Assembly (NCBI RefSeq): GCF_051020975.1
Contig: NW_027478162.1
Location: 17,918,001-17,982,000 of the forward strand
Length of the DNA: 64,000 bases
Reading direction: 5' to 3'
Source of the DNA: Osmia lignaria lignaria
Taxonomy: Eukaryota; Arthropoda; Insecta; Hymenoptera; Megachilidae
The notes under the pieces: model-generated
Database searches by the model: none
The model's input: only the letters and a program-made list of their open reading frames with translations
Told to the model about the DNA's origin: nothing
Shown here: piece by piece, positions 12,547-24,608 of the stretch
Position numbering within the stretch: the stretch's first letter is position 1
How the letters are laid out: each line of letters starts with the position of its first letter
Position numbers and translations under genes: made by a program

Positions 12547-14012
12547 AATATCTCGAAATATGTCCGTCAGGCCCCTTCCCTTGAGATAAATCTGCAAATA
12601 TCTCGGAAACGAAGAGAGCTATGGCAAAATGTTAAGAGACGTTTTTTGTAGAGAATTATGTTTCCTACAATTTATGTTCTATGATATTTTTTGATCAGAA
12701 GCGTAGTTTTCGAGATATATCGAGATATTTAAAAGTTCCGAAGCCGCACCAACATAATAGCAATACAGAAACACCGTGGCCCCTTTCTTTGAGATAACTC
12801 TGCACTAGTGCGAGCCGCAAATGCCACTTCCAGCTTAGCAGTGCAGAAGAAGAACAACAAGAAGAAGAAATATCTCGAAATATGTCCGTCAGGCCACTTC
12901 CCTTGAGATAAATCTGCAAATATCTCGGAAACGAAGCGAGCTATGGCAAAATGTTAAGAGACCTTTTTTGTACAGAATTATGTTTCCTACTTTTTATGTT
13001 CTATGATATTTTTTGATCAGACGCGTAGCTCTCGAGATACATCAAGATATTTAAAAGTTCCGAAGCCGCACCAACATAATAGAGATACAGAAACAGTGTG
13101 GCCCCTTTCTTTGAGATATCTCTGCACTATTGCGAGCTGCAAATGCCACTTCCAGCTTAGCTGCGCAGAAGAAGAACAACAAGAAGAAGAAATATCTCGA
13201 AATATGTCCGTCAGGCCCCTTCCCTTGAGATAAATCTGCAAATATCTCGGAAACGAAGCGAGCTATGGCAAAATGTTAAGAGACCTTATTTGCAGAGAAT
13301 TAAGTTTCCTACTTTTTATGTTCTATGATATTTTTTGATCAGATGCGTAGTTCTCGAGATATATCAAGATATTTAAAAGTTCCGAAACCGCACCAACATA
13401 ATAGAGATACAGAAACACGGTGGCCCCTTTCTTTGAGATAACTCTGCACTATTGCGAGCTGCAAATGCCACTTCCAGCTTAGCTGTGCAGAAGAAGAACA
13501 ACAAGAAGAAGAAATATCTCGAAATATGTCCGTCAGGCCAGTTCCTTTGAGCTGAATCTGCAAATATCTCGGAAACGAAGCGAGCTATGGCAAAATGCTA
13601 AGAGACGTTTTTTGTAGAGAATTAAGTTTCCTACTTTTTATGTTCTATGATATTTTTTGATCAGATGCGTAGTTCTCGAGATATATCAAGATATTTAAAA
13701 GTTCCGAAGCCGCACCAACATAATAGAGATACAGAAACACCGTGGCCCCTTTCTTTGAGATAACTCTGCACGATTGCGAGCTGTAAATGCCACTTCCAGC
13801 TTAGCTGTGCAGAAGAAGGACAACAAGAAGAAGAAATATCTCGAAATATGTCCGTCAGGCCCCTTCCCTTGAGATAACTCTGCAAATATCTCGGAAACGA
13901 AGCGAGCTATGGCGAAATGTTTAGAGACGTTTTTTGTAGAGAATTATGTTTCCTACAATTTATGTTCTATGATATTTTTTGATCAGAAGCGTAGTTTTCG
14001 AGATATATCGAG

Positions 14013-16588
14013 ATATTTAAAAGTTCCGAAGCCGCACCAACATAATAGAGATACAGAAACACCGTGGCCCCTTTCTTTGAGATAACTCTGCACTATTGCG
14101 AGCTGCAAATGCCACTTCCAGCTTAGCTGTGCAGAGGAAGAACAACAAGAAGAAGAAATATCTCGAAATATGTCCGTCAGGCCACTTCCTTCGAGCTGAA
14201 TCTGCAAATATCTCGGAAACGAAGCGAGCTATGGCAAAATGTTAAGAGACGTTTTTTGTAGAGAATTATGTCTCCTACAATCTATGTTCTATGATATTTT
14301 TTGATCAGAAGCGTAGTTTTCGAGATATATCGAGGTACTTAAAAGTTCCGAAGCCGCACCAACATAATAGGGATACAGAAACACCGTGGCCCCTTTCTTT
14401 GAGATAACTCTGCACTAGTGCGAGCCGCAAATGCCACTTCCAGCTTAGCTGTGCAGAAGAAGAACAACAAGAAGAAGAAATATCTCGAAATATGTCCGTC
14501 AGGCCCCTTCCCTTGAGATAAATCTGCAAATATCTCGGAAACGAAGCGAGCTATGGCGAAATGTTAAGAGACCTTTTTTGTAGAGAATTAAGTTTCCTAC
14601 TTTTCATGTTCTATGATATTTTTTGATCAGATGCGTAGTTCTCGAGATATATCAAGATATTTAAAAGTTCCGAAGCCGCACCAACATAATAGAGATACAG
14701 AAACACCGTGGCCCCTTTCTTTGAGATGACTCTGCACGATTGCGAGCTGTAAATGCCACTTCCAGCTTAGCTGTGCAGAATAAGGACAACAAGAAGAAGA
14801 AATATCTCGAAATATGTCCGTCAGGCCCCTTCCCTTGAGATAAATCTGCAAATATCTCGGAAACGAAGCGAGCTATGGCGAAATGTTAACAGACCTTTTT
14901 TGTAGAGAATTAAGTTTCCTACTTTTTATGTTCTATGATATTTTTTGATCAGATGCGTAGTTCTCGAGATATATCAAGATATTTAAAAGTTCCGAAGCCG
15001 CACCAACATAATAGAGATACAGAAACACCGTGGCCCCTTTCTTTGAGATAACTCTGCACTATTGCGAGCTGCAAATGCCACTTCCAGCTTAGCTGTGCAG
15101 AGGAAGAACAACAAGAAGAAGAAATATCTCGAAATATGTCCGTCAGGCCAGTTCCTTTGAGCTGAATCTGCAAATATCTCGGAAACGAAGCGAGCTATGG
15201 CAAAATGTTAAGAGACGTTTTTTATAGAGAATTATGTTTCCTACAATTTATGTTCTATGATATTTTTTGATCAGAAGCGTAGTTTTCGAGATATATCGAG
15301 ATATTTAAAAGTTCCGAAGCCGCACCAACATAATAGGGATACAGAAACACCGTGGCCCCTTTCTTTGAGATAACTCTGCACTAGTGCGAGCCGCAAATGC
15401 CACTTCCAGCTTAGCTGTGCAGAAGAAGAACAACAAGAAGAAGAAATATCTCGAAATATGTCCGTCAGGCCCCTTCCCTTGAGATATATCTGCAAATATC
15501 TCGGAAACGAAGCGAGCTATGGCAAAATGTTAAGAGACCTTTTTTGTAGAGAATTATGCTTCCTACAATTTATGTTCTATGATATTTTTTGATCAGAAGC
15601 GTAGTTTTCGAGATACATCGAGATATTTAAAAGTTCCGAAGCCGCACCAACATAATAGAGATACAGAAACACCGTGGCCCCTTTCTTTGAGATAACTCTG
15701 CACTAGTGCGAGCCGCAAATGCCAGTTCCAGCTTAGCTGTGCAGAAGAAGAACAACAAGAAGAAGAAATATCTCGAAATATGTCCGTCAGGCCCCTTCCC
15801 TTGAGATAAATCTGCAAATATCTCGGAAACGAAGCGAGCTATGGCAAAATGTTAAGAGACCTTTTTTGTAGAGAATTAAGTTTCCTACTTTTTATGTTGT
15901 ATGATATTTTTTGATCAGATGCGTAGTTCTCGAGATATATCAAGATATTTAAAAGTTCCGAAGCCGCACCAACATAATAGAGATACAGAAACACCGTGGC
16001 CCCTTTCTTTGAGATAACTCTGCACTATTGCGAGGTGCAAATGCCACTTCCAGCTTAGCTGTGCAGAGGAAGAACAACAAGAAGAAGAAATATCTCGAAA
16101 TATGTCCGTCAGGCCAGTTCCTTTGAGGTGAATCTGCAAATATCTCGGAAACGAAGCGAGCTATGGCAAAATGTTAAGAGACGTTTTTTGTAGAGAATTA
16201 TGTTTCCTACAATTTATGTTCTATGATATTTTTTGATCAGAAGCGTAGTTTTCGAGATATATCAAGATATTTAAAAGTTCCGAAGCCGCACCAACATAAT
16301 AGAGATACAGAAACACCGTGGCCCCTCTCTTTGAGATAACTCTGCACTATTGCGAGCTGGAAATGCCACTTCCAGTTTAGCTGTGCAGAAGAAGGACAAC
16401 AAGAAGAAGAAATATCTCGAAATATGTCCGTTAGGCCCCTTCCCTTGAGATAAATCTGCAAATATCTCGGAAACGAAGCGACCTATGGCAAAATATTAAG
16501 AGACCTTTTTTGTAGAGAATTAAGTTTCCTACTTTTTATGTTCTATGATATTTTTTGATCAGATGCGTAGTTCTCGAGATATATCAAC
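14013..16588. repeat. 8-monomer higher-order repeat, copy 1 (2,576 bp)
   Basis: Bases from about 14,013 to 16,759 match 16,589-19,335 at an offset of exactly eight monomers. Ordered markers are GCCACTTCCTTCGAG, CGAGGTA, GAATAAGGAC, AACAGACC, TTTTTTATAG, GAGATATATC, TATGCTTCC, GCCAGTTCC and GAAGGACAAC with GAAATGCC. The block overlaps the end of the second 13-mer, so duplications are nested. Copy 1 carries two private C-to-G changes near 16,035 and 16,127. Confidence 0.9.
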
Positions 16589-19335
16589 ATATTTAAAAGT
16601 TCCGAAGCCGCACCAACATAATAGAGATACAGAAACACCGTGGCCCCTTTCTTTGAGATAACTCTGCACTATTGCGAGCTGCAAATGCCACTTCCAGCTT
16701 AGCTGTGCAGAGGAAGAACAACAAGAAGAAGAAATATCTCGAAATATGTCCGTCAGGCCACTTCCTTCGAGCTGAATCTGCAAATATCTCGGAAACGAAG
16801 CGAGCTATGGCAAAATGTTAAGAGACGTTTTTTGTAGAGAATTATGTCTCCTACAATCTATGTTCTATGATATTTTTTGATCAGAAGCGTAGTTTTCGAG
16901 ATATATCGAGGTATTTAAAAGTTCCGAAGCCGCACCAACATAATAGGGATACAGAAACACCGTGGCCCCTTTCTTTGAGATAACTCTGCACTAGTGCGAG
17001 CCGCAAATGCCACTTCCAGCTTAGCTGTGCAGAAGAAGAACAACAAGAAGAAGAAATATCTCGAAATATGTCCGTCAGGCCCCTTCCCTTGAGATAAATC
17101 TGCAAATATCTCGGAAACGAAGCGAGCTATGGCGAAATGTTAAGAGACCTTTTTTGTAGAGAATTAAGTTTCCTACTTTTCATGTTCTATGATATTTTTT
17201 GATCAGATGCGTAGTTCTCGAGATATATCAAGATATTTAAAAGTTCCGAAGCCGCACCAACATAATAGAGATACAGAAACACCGTGGCCCCTTTCTTTGA
17301 GATGACTCTGCACGATTGCGAGCTGTAAATGCCACTTCCAGCTTAGCTGTGCAGAATAAGGACAACAAGAAGAAGAAATATCTCGAAATATGTCCGTCAG
17401 GCCCCTTCCCTTGAGATAAATCTGCAAATATCTCGGAAACGAAGCGAGCTATGGCGAAATGTTAACAGACCTTTTTTGTAGAGAATTAAGTTTCCTACTT
17501 TTTATGTTCTATGATATTTTTTGATCAGATGCGGAGTTCTCGAGATATATCAAGATATTTAAAAGTTCCGAAGCCGCACCAACATAATAGAGATACAGAA
17601 ACACCGTGGCCCCTTTCTTTGAGATAACTCTGCACTATTGCGAGCTGCAAATGCCACTTCCAGCTTAGCTGTGCAGAGGAAGAACAACAAGAAGAAGAAA
17701 TATCTCGAAATATGTCCGTCAGGCCAGTTCCTTTGAGCTGAATCTGCAAATATCTCGGAAACGAAGCGAGCTATGGCAAAATGTTAAGAGACGTTTTTTA
17801 TAGAGAATTATGTTTCCTACAATTTATGTTCTATGATATTTTTTGATCAGAAGCGTAGTTTTCGAGATATATCGAGATATTTAAAAGTTCCGAAGCCGCA
17901 CCAACATAATAGGGATACAGAAACACCGTGGCCCCTTTCTTTGAGATAACTCTGCACTAGTGCGAGCCGCAAATGCCACTTCCAGCTTAGCTGTGCAGAA
18001 GAAGAACAACAAGAAGAAGAAATATCTCGAAATATGTCCGTCAGGCCCCTTCCCTTGAGATATATCTGCAAATATCTCGGAAACGAAGCGAGCTATGGCA
18101 AAATGTTAAGAGACCTTTTTTGTAGAGAATTATGCTTCCTACAATTTATGTTCTATGATATTTTTTGATCAGAAGCGTAGTTTTCGAGATACATCGAGAT
18201 ATTTAAAAGTTCCGAAGCCGCACCAACATAATAGAGATACAGAAACACCGTGGCCCCTTTCTTTGAGATAACTCTGCACTAGTGCGAGCCGCAAATGCCA
18301 GTTCCAGCTTAGCTGTGCAGAAGAAGAACAACAAGAAGAAGAAATATCTCGAAATATGTCCGTCAGGCCCCTTCCCTTGAGATAAATCTGCAAATATCTC
18401 GGAAACGAAGCGAGCTATGGCAAAATGTTAAGAGACCTTTTTTGTAGAGAATTAAGTTTCCTACTTTTTATGTTGTATGATATTTTTTGATCAGATGCGT
18501 AGTTCTCGAGATATATCAAGATATTTAAAAGTTCCGAAGCCGCACCAACATAATAGAGATACAGAAACACCGTGGCCCCTTTCTTTGAGATAACTCTGCA
18601 CTATTGCGAGCTGCAAATGCCACTTCCAGCTTAGCTGTGCAGAGGAAGAACAACAAGAAGAAGAAATATCTCGAAATATGTCCGTCAGGCCAGTTCCTTT
18701 GAGCTGAATCTGCAAATATCTCGGAAACGAAGCGAGCTATGGCAAAATGTTAAGAGACGTTTTTTGTAGAGAATTATGTTTCCTACAATTTATGTTCTAT
18801 AATATTTTTTGATCAGAAGCGTAGTTTTCGAGATATATCAAGATATTTAAAAGTTCCGAAGCCGCACCAACATAATAGAGATACAGAAACACCGTGGCCC
18901 CTCTCTTTGAGATAACTCTGCACTATTGCGAGCTGGAAATGCCACTTCCAGTTTAGCTGTGCAGAAGAAGGACAACAAGAAGAAGAAATATCTCGAAATA
19001 TGTCCGTTAGGCCCCTTCCCTTGAGATAAATCTGCAAATATCTCGGAAACGAAGCGACCTATGGCAAAATATTAAGAGACCTTTTTTGTAGAGAATTAAG
19101 TTTCCTACTTTTTATGTTCTATGATATTTTTTGATCAGATGCGTAGTTCTCGAGATATATCAACATATTTAAAAGTTCCGAAGCCGCACCAACATAATAG
19201 AGATACAGAAACACCGTGGCCCCTTTCTTTGAGATAACTCTGCACTATTGCGAGCTGCAAATGCCACTTCCAGCTTAGCTGTGCAGAGGAAGAACAACAA
19301 GAAGAAGAAATATCTCGAAATATGTCCGTCAGGCC
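16589..19335. repeat. 8-monomer higher-order repeat, copy 2
   Basis: This is the second copy at offset 2,576 bp. Private changes include GCGGAGTTC near 17,532 and CTATAATATT near 18,800. Similarity to copy 1 stops where GCCACTTCCTTCGAG (16,759) meets GCCAGTTCCTTTGAG (19,335). Confidence 0.9.
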
Positions 19336-20063
19336 AGTTCCTTTGAGCTGAATCTGCAAATATCTCGGAAACGAAGCGAGCTATGGCAAAATGTTAAGAG
19401 ACGTTTTTTGTAGAGAATTATGTTTCCTACAATTTATGTTCTATGATATTTTTTGATCAGAAGCGTAGTTTTCGAGATATATCAAGATATTTAAAAGTTC
19501 CGAAGCCGCACCAACATAATAGAGATACAGAAACACCGTGGCCCCTCTCTTTGAGATAACTCTGCACTATTGCGAGCTGGAAATGCCACTTCCAGTTTAG
19601 CTGTGCAGAAGAAGGACAACAAGAAGAAGAAATATCTCGAAATATGTCCGTTAGGCCCCTTCCCTTGAGATAAATCTGCAAATATCTCGGAAACGAAGCG
19701 ACCTATGGCAAAATGTTAAGAGACCTTTTTTGTAGAGAATTAAGTTTCCTACTTTTTATGTTCTATGATATTTTTTGATCAGATGCGTAGTTCTCGAGAT
19801 ATATCAACATATTTAAAAGTTCCGAAGCCGCACCAACATAATAGAGATACAGAAACACCGTGGCCCCTTTCTTTGAGATAACTCTGCACTATTGCGAGCT
19901 GCAAATGCCACTTCCAGCTTAGCTGTGCAGAGGAAGAACAACAAGAAGAAGAAATATCTCGAAATATGTCCGTCACGCCAGTTCCTTTGAGCTGAATCTG
20001 CAAATATCTCGGAAACGAAGCGAGCTATGGCAAAATGTTAAGAGACGTTTTTTGTAGAGAATT
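18522..20063. repeat. Dimer tandem, 644-bp period
   Basis: Units 18813+19135 are repeated as 19457+19779. The first of each pair has GAAGGACAAC with GCTGGAAATG; the second has ATCAACATATT with GTTCCTTTGAGCTG. Differences are few: AATATT near 18,800, AAAATATTAAG against AAAATGTTAAG near 19,072/19,716, and GTCAGGCC against GTCACGCC near 19,333/19,977. The period ends where TTATGTTTCC becomes TTAAGTTTCC at 20,064. Confidence 0.85.
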
Positions 20064-22016
20064 AAGTTTCCTACAATTTATGTTCTATGATATTTTTTGA
20101 TCAGAAGCGTAGGTTTCGAGATATATCGAGATATTTAAAAGTTCCGAAGCCGCACCAACATAATAGGGATACAGAAACACCGTGGCCCCTTTCTTTGAGA
20201 TAACTCTGCACTAGTGCGAGCCGCAAATGCCACTTCCAGCTTAGCTGTGCAGACGAAGAACAACAAGAAGAAGAAATATCTCGAAATATGTCCGTCAGGC
20301 CCCTTCCCTTGAGATATATCTGCAAATATCTCGGAAACCAAGCGAGCTATGGCAAAATGTTAAGAGACCTTTTTTGTAGAGAATTCTGTTTCCTACAATT
20401 TATGTTCTATGATATTTTTTGATCAGAAGCGTAGTTTTCGAGATATATCGAGATATTTAAAAGTTCCGAAGCCGCACCAACATAATAGAGATACAGAAAC
20501 ACCGTGGCCCCTTTCTTTGAGATAACTCTGCACTAGTGCGAGCCGCAAATGCCACTTCCAGCTTAGCTGTGCAGAAGAAGAACAACAAGAAGAAGAAATA
20601 TCTCGAAATATGTCCGTCAGGCCCCTTCCCTTGAGATAAATCTGCAAATATCTCGGAAACGAAGCGAGCTATGGCAAAATGTTAAGAGACCTTTTTTGTA
20701 GAGAATTAAGTTTCCTACTTTTTATGTTCTATGATATTTTTTGATGAGATGCGTAGTTCTCGAGATATATCAAGATATTTAAAAGTTCCGAAGCCGCACC
20801 AACATAATAGAGATACAGAAACACCGTGGCCCCTTTCTTTGAGATAACTCTGCACTATTGCGAGCTGTAAATGCCACTTCCAGCTTAGCTGTGCAGAAGA
20901 AGAACAACAAGAAGAAGAAATATCTCGAAATATGTCCGTCAGGCCCCTTCCCTTGAGATATATCTGCAAATATCTCGGAAACGAAGCGAGCTAATGCAAA
21001 ATGTTAAGAGACCTTTTCTGTAGAGAATTCTGTTTCCTACAATTTATGTTCTATGATATTTTTTGATCAGAAGCGTAGTTTTCGAGATATATCGAGATAT
21101 TTAAAAGTTCCGAAGCCGCACCAACATAATAGAGATACAGAAACACCGTGGCCCCTTTCTTTGAGATAACTCTGCACTAGTGCGAGTCGCAAATGCCACT
21201 TCCAGCTTAGCTGTGCAGAAGAAGAACAACAAGAAGAAGAAATATCTCGAAATATGTCCGTCAGGCCCCTTCCCTTGAGATAAATCTGCAAATATCTCGG
21301 AAACGAAGCGAGCTATGGCAAAATGTTAAGAGACCTTTTTTGTAGAGAATTAAGTTTCCTACTTTTTATGTTCTATGATATTTTTTGATGAGATGCGTAG
21401 TTCTCGAGATATATCAAGATATTTAAAAGTTCCGAAGCCGCACCAACATAATAGAGATACAGAAACACCGTGGCCCCTTTCTTTGAGATAACTCTGCACT
21501 ATTGCGAGCTGCAAATGTCACTTCCAGCTTAGCTGTGCAGAGGAAGAACAACAAGAAGAAGAAATATCTCGAAATATGTCCGTCAGGCCAGTTCCTTTGA
21601 GCTGAATCTGCAAATATCTCGGAAACGAAGCGAGCCATGGCAAAATGTTAAGAGACGTTTTTTGTAGAGAATTATGTTTCCTACAATTTATGTTCTATGA
21701 TATTTTTTGATCAGAAGCGTAGTTTTCGAGATATATCGAGACATTTGAAAGTTCCGAAGCCGCACCAACATAATAGGGATACAGAAACACCGTGGCCCCG
21801 TTCTTTGAGATAACTCTGCACTAGTGCGAGCCGCAAATGCCACTTCCAGCTTAGCTGTGCAGAAGAAGAACAACAAGAAGAAGAAATATCTCGAAATATG
21901 TCCGTCAGGCCCCTTCCCTTGAGATAAATCTGCAAATATCTCGGAAACGAAGCGAGCTATGGCGAAATGTTAAGAGACCTTTTTTGTAGAGAATTAAGTT
22001 TCCTACTTTTCATGTT
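20064..22016. repeat. Six-monomer stretch related to 25,540-27,170
   Basis: Units 20101, 20423, 20745, 21067, 21389 and 21711 carry GCGTAGGTTTCG, AACCAAGC, GATGAGATGCG, GCTAATGCAAA, GCGAGTCGC, AAATGTCAC and CGAGACATTTG. The same series, lacking the 20423 unit, recurs from 25575 onward, so one copy gained or lost a whole monomer. AAATGTCAC puts an in-frame stop into the minus-strand frame at 21,518-21,520. Confidence 0.85.
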
Positions 22017-23304
22017 CTATGATATTTTTTGATCAGATGCGTAGTTCTCGAGATATATCAAGATATTTAAAAGTTCCGAAGCCGCACCAACATAATAGAG
22101 ATACAGAAACACCGTGGCCCCTTTCTTTGAGATAACTCTGCACGATTGCGAGCTGTAAATGCCACTTCCAGCTTAGCTGTGCAGAATAAGGACAACAAGA
22201 AGAAGAAATATCTCGAAATATGTCCGTCAGGCCCCTTCCCTTGAGATATATCTGCAAATATCTCGGAAACGAAGCGAGCTATGGCGAAATGTTAACAGAC
22301 CTTTTTTGTAGAGAATTAAGTTTCCTACTTTTTATGTTCTATGATATTTTTTGATCAGATGCGTAGTTCTCGAGATATATCAAGATATTTAAAAGTTCCG
22401 AAGCCGCACCAACATAATAGAGATACAGAAACACCGTGGCCCCTTTCTTTGAGATAACTCTGCACTATTGCGAGCTGCAAATGCCACTTCCAGCTTAGCT
22501 GTGCAGAGGAAGAACAGCAAGAAGAAGAAATATCTCGAAATATGTCCGTCAGGCCAGTTCCTTTGAGCTGAATCTGCAAATATCTCGGAAACGAAGCGAG
22601 CTATGGCAAAATGTTAAGAGACGTTTTTTATAGAGAATTATGTTTCCTACAATTTATGTTCTATGATATTTTTTGATCAGAAGCGTAGTTTTCGAGATAT
22701 ATCGAGATATTTAAAAGTTCCGAAGCCGCACCAACATAATAGGGATACAGAAACACCGTGGCCCCTTTCTTTGAGATAACTCTGCACTAGTGCGAGCCGC
22801 AAATGCCACTTCCAGCTTAGCTGTGCAGAAGAAGAACAACAAGAAGAAGAAATATCTCGAAATATGTCCGTCAGGCCCCATCCCTTGAGATATATCTGCA
22901 AATATCTCGGAAACGAAGCGAGCTATGGCAAAATGTTAAGAGACCTTTTTTGTAGAGAATTATGCTTCCTACAATTTATGTTCTATGATATTTTTTGATC
23001 AGAAGCGTAGTTTTCGAGATACATCGAGATATTTAAAAGTTCCGAAGCCGCACCAACATAATAGAGATACAGAAACACCGTGGCCCCTTTCTTTGAGATA
23101 ACTCTGCACTAGTGCGAGCCGCAAATGCCAGTTCCAGCTTAGCTGTGCAGAAGAAGAACAACAAGAAGAAGAAATATCTCGAAATATGTCCGTCAGGCCC
23201 CTTCCCTTGAGATAAATCTGCAAATATCTCGGAAACGAAGCGAGCTATGGCAAAATGTTAAGAGACCTTTTTTGTAGAGAATTAAGTTTCCTACTTTTTA
23301 TGTT
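22017..23304. repeat. 4-monomer higher-order repeat, copy 1 (1,288 bp)
   Basis: Units 22033, 22355, 22677 and 22999 (markers GAATAAGGAC, AACAGACC, TTTTTTATAG, TATGCTTCC and GCCAGTTCC) are repeated at once as 23321-24287. Differences I see include GAGATATATC against GAGATAAATC (about 22,248/23,536), AACAGCAAG against AACAACAAG, GACG against GAGG, CCCCATCCC against CCCCTTCCC, and ACCG against ACTG. Confidence 0.85.
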
Positions 23305-24608
23305 GTATGATATTTTTTGATCAGATGCGTAGTTCTCGAGATATATCAAGATATTTAAAAGTTCCGAAGCCGCACCAACATAATAGAGATACAGAAACAC
23401 CGTGGCCCCTTTCTTTGAGATAACTCTGCACGATTGCGAGCTGTAAATGCCACTTCCAGCTTAGCTGTGCAGAATAAGGACAACAAGAAGAAGAAATATC
23501 TCGAAATATGTCCGTCAGGCCCCTTCCCTTGAGATAAATCTGCAAATATCTCGGAAACGAAGCGAGCTATGGCGAAATGTTAACAGACCTTTTTTGTAGA
23601 GAATTAAGTTTCCTACTTTTTATGTTCTATGATATTTTTTGATCAGATGCGTAGTTCTCGAGATATATCAAGATATTTAAAAGTTCCGAAGCCGCACCAA
23701 CATAATAGAGATACAGAAACACCGTGGCCCCTTTCTTTGAGATAACTCTGCACTATTGCGAGCTGCAAATGCCACTTCCAGCTTAGCTGTGCAGAGGAAG
23801 AACAACAAGAAGAAGAAATATCTCGAAATATGTCCGTCAGGCCAGTTCCTTTGAGCTGAATCTGCAAATATCTCGGAAACGAAGCGAGCTATGGCAAAAT
23901 GTTAAGAGAGGTTTTTTATAGAGAATTATGTTTCCTACAATTTATGTTCTATGATATTTTTTGATCAGAAGCGTAGTTTTCGAGATATATCGAGATATTT
24001 AAAAGTTCCGAAGCCGCACCAACATAATAGGGATACAGAAACACTGTGGCCCCTTTCTTTGAGATAACTCTGCACTAGTGCGAGCCGCAAATGCCACTTC
24101 CAGCTTAGCTGTGCAGAAGAAGAACAACAAGAAGAAGAAATATCTCGAAATATGTCCGTCAGGCCCCTTCCCTTGAGATATATCTGCAAATATCTCGGAA
24201 ACGAAGCGAGCTATGGCAAAATGTTAAGAGACCTTTTTTGTAGAGAATTATGCTTCCTACAATTTATGTTCTATGATATTTTTTGATCAGAAGCGTAGTT
24301 TTCGAGATACATCGAGATATTTAAAAGTTCCGAAGCCGCACCAACATAATAGAGATACAGAAACACCGTGGCCCCTTTCTTTGAGATAACTCTGCACTAG
24401 TGCGAGCCGCAAATGCCAGTTCCAGCTTAGCTGTGCAGAAGAAGAACAACAAGAAGAAGAAATATCTCGAAATATGTCCGTCAGGCCCCTTCCCTTGAGA
24501 TAAATCTGCAAATATCTCGGAAACGAAGCGAGCTATGGCAAAATGTTAAGAGACCTTTTTTGTAGAGAATTAAGTTTCCTACTTTTTATGTTGTATGATA
24601 TTTTTTGA
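23305..24608. repeat. 4-monomer higher-order repeat, copy 2
   Basis: Second copy of the 4-mer; similarity to copy 1 continues to about 24,719. The same four-monomer order is also present at 14627-15593 and 17203-18169, so this cassette occurs four times in the window. Confidence 0.85.

Larger units (their letters stand above)
11158..15337. repeat. 13-monomer higher-order repeat, copy 2 (4,180 bp)
   Basis: This is the adjacent second copy of the 13-mer. Similarity to copy 1 runs past one full unit to 15,486, where GAGATAAATC becomes GAGATATATC. C at 14,338 is private to this copy, since copy 1 and the later relative at 16,914 both have T. The change therefore arose after the duplication. Confidence 0.95.
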
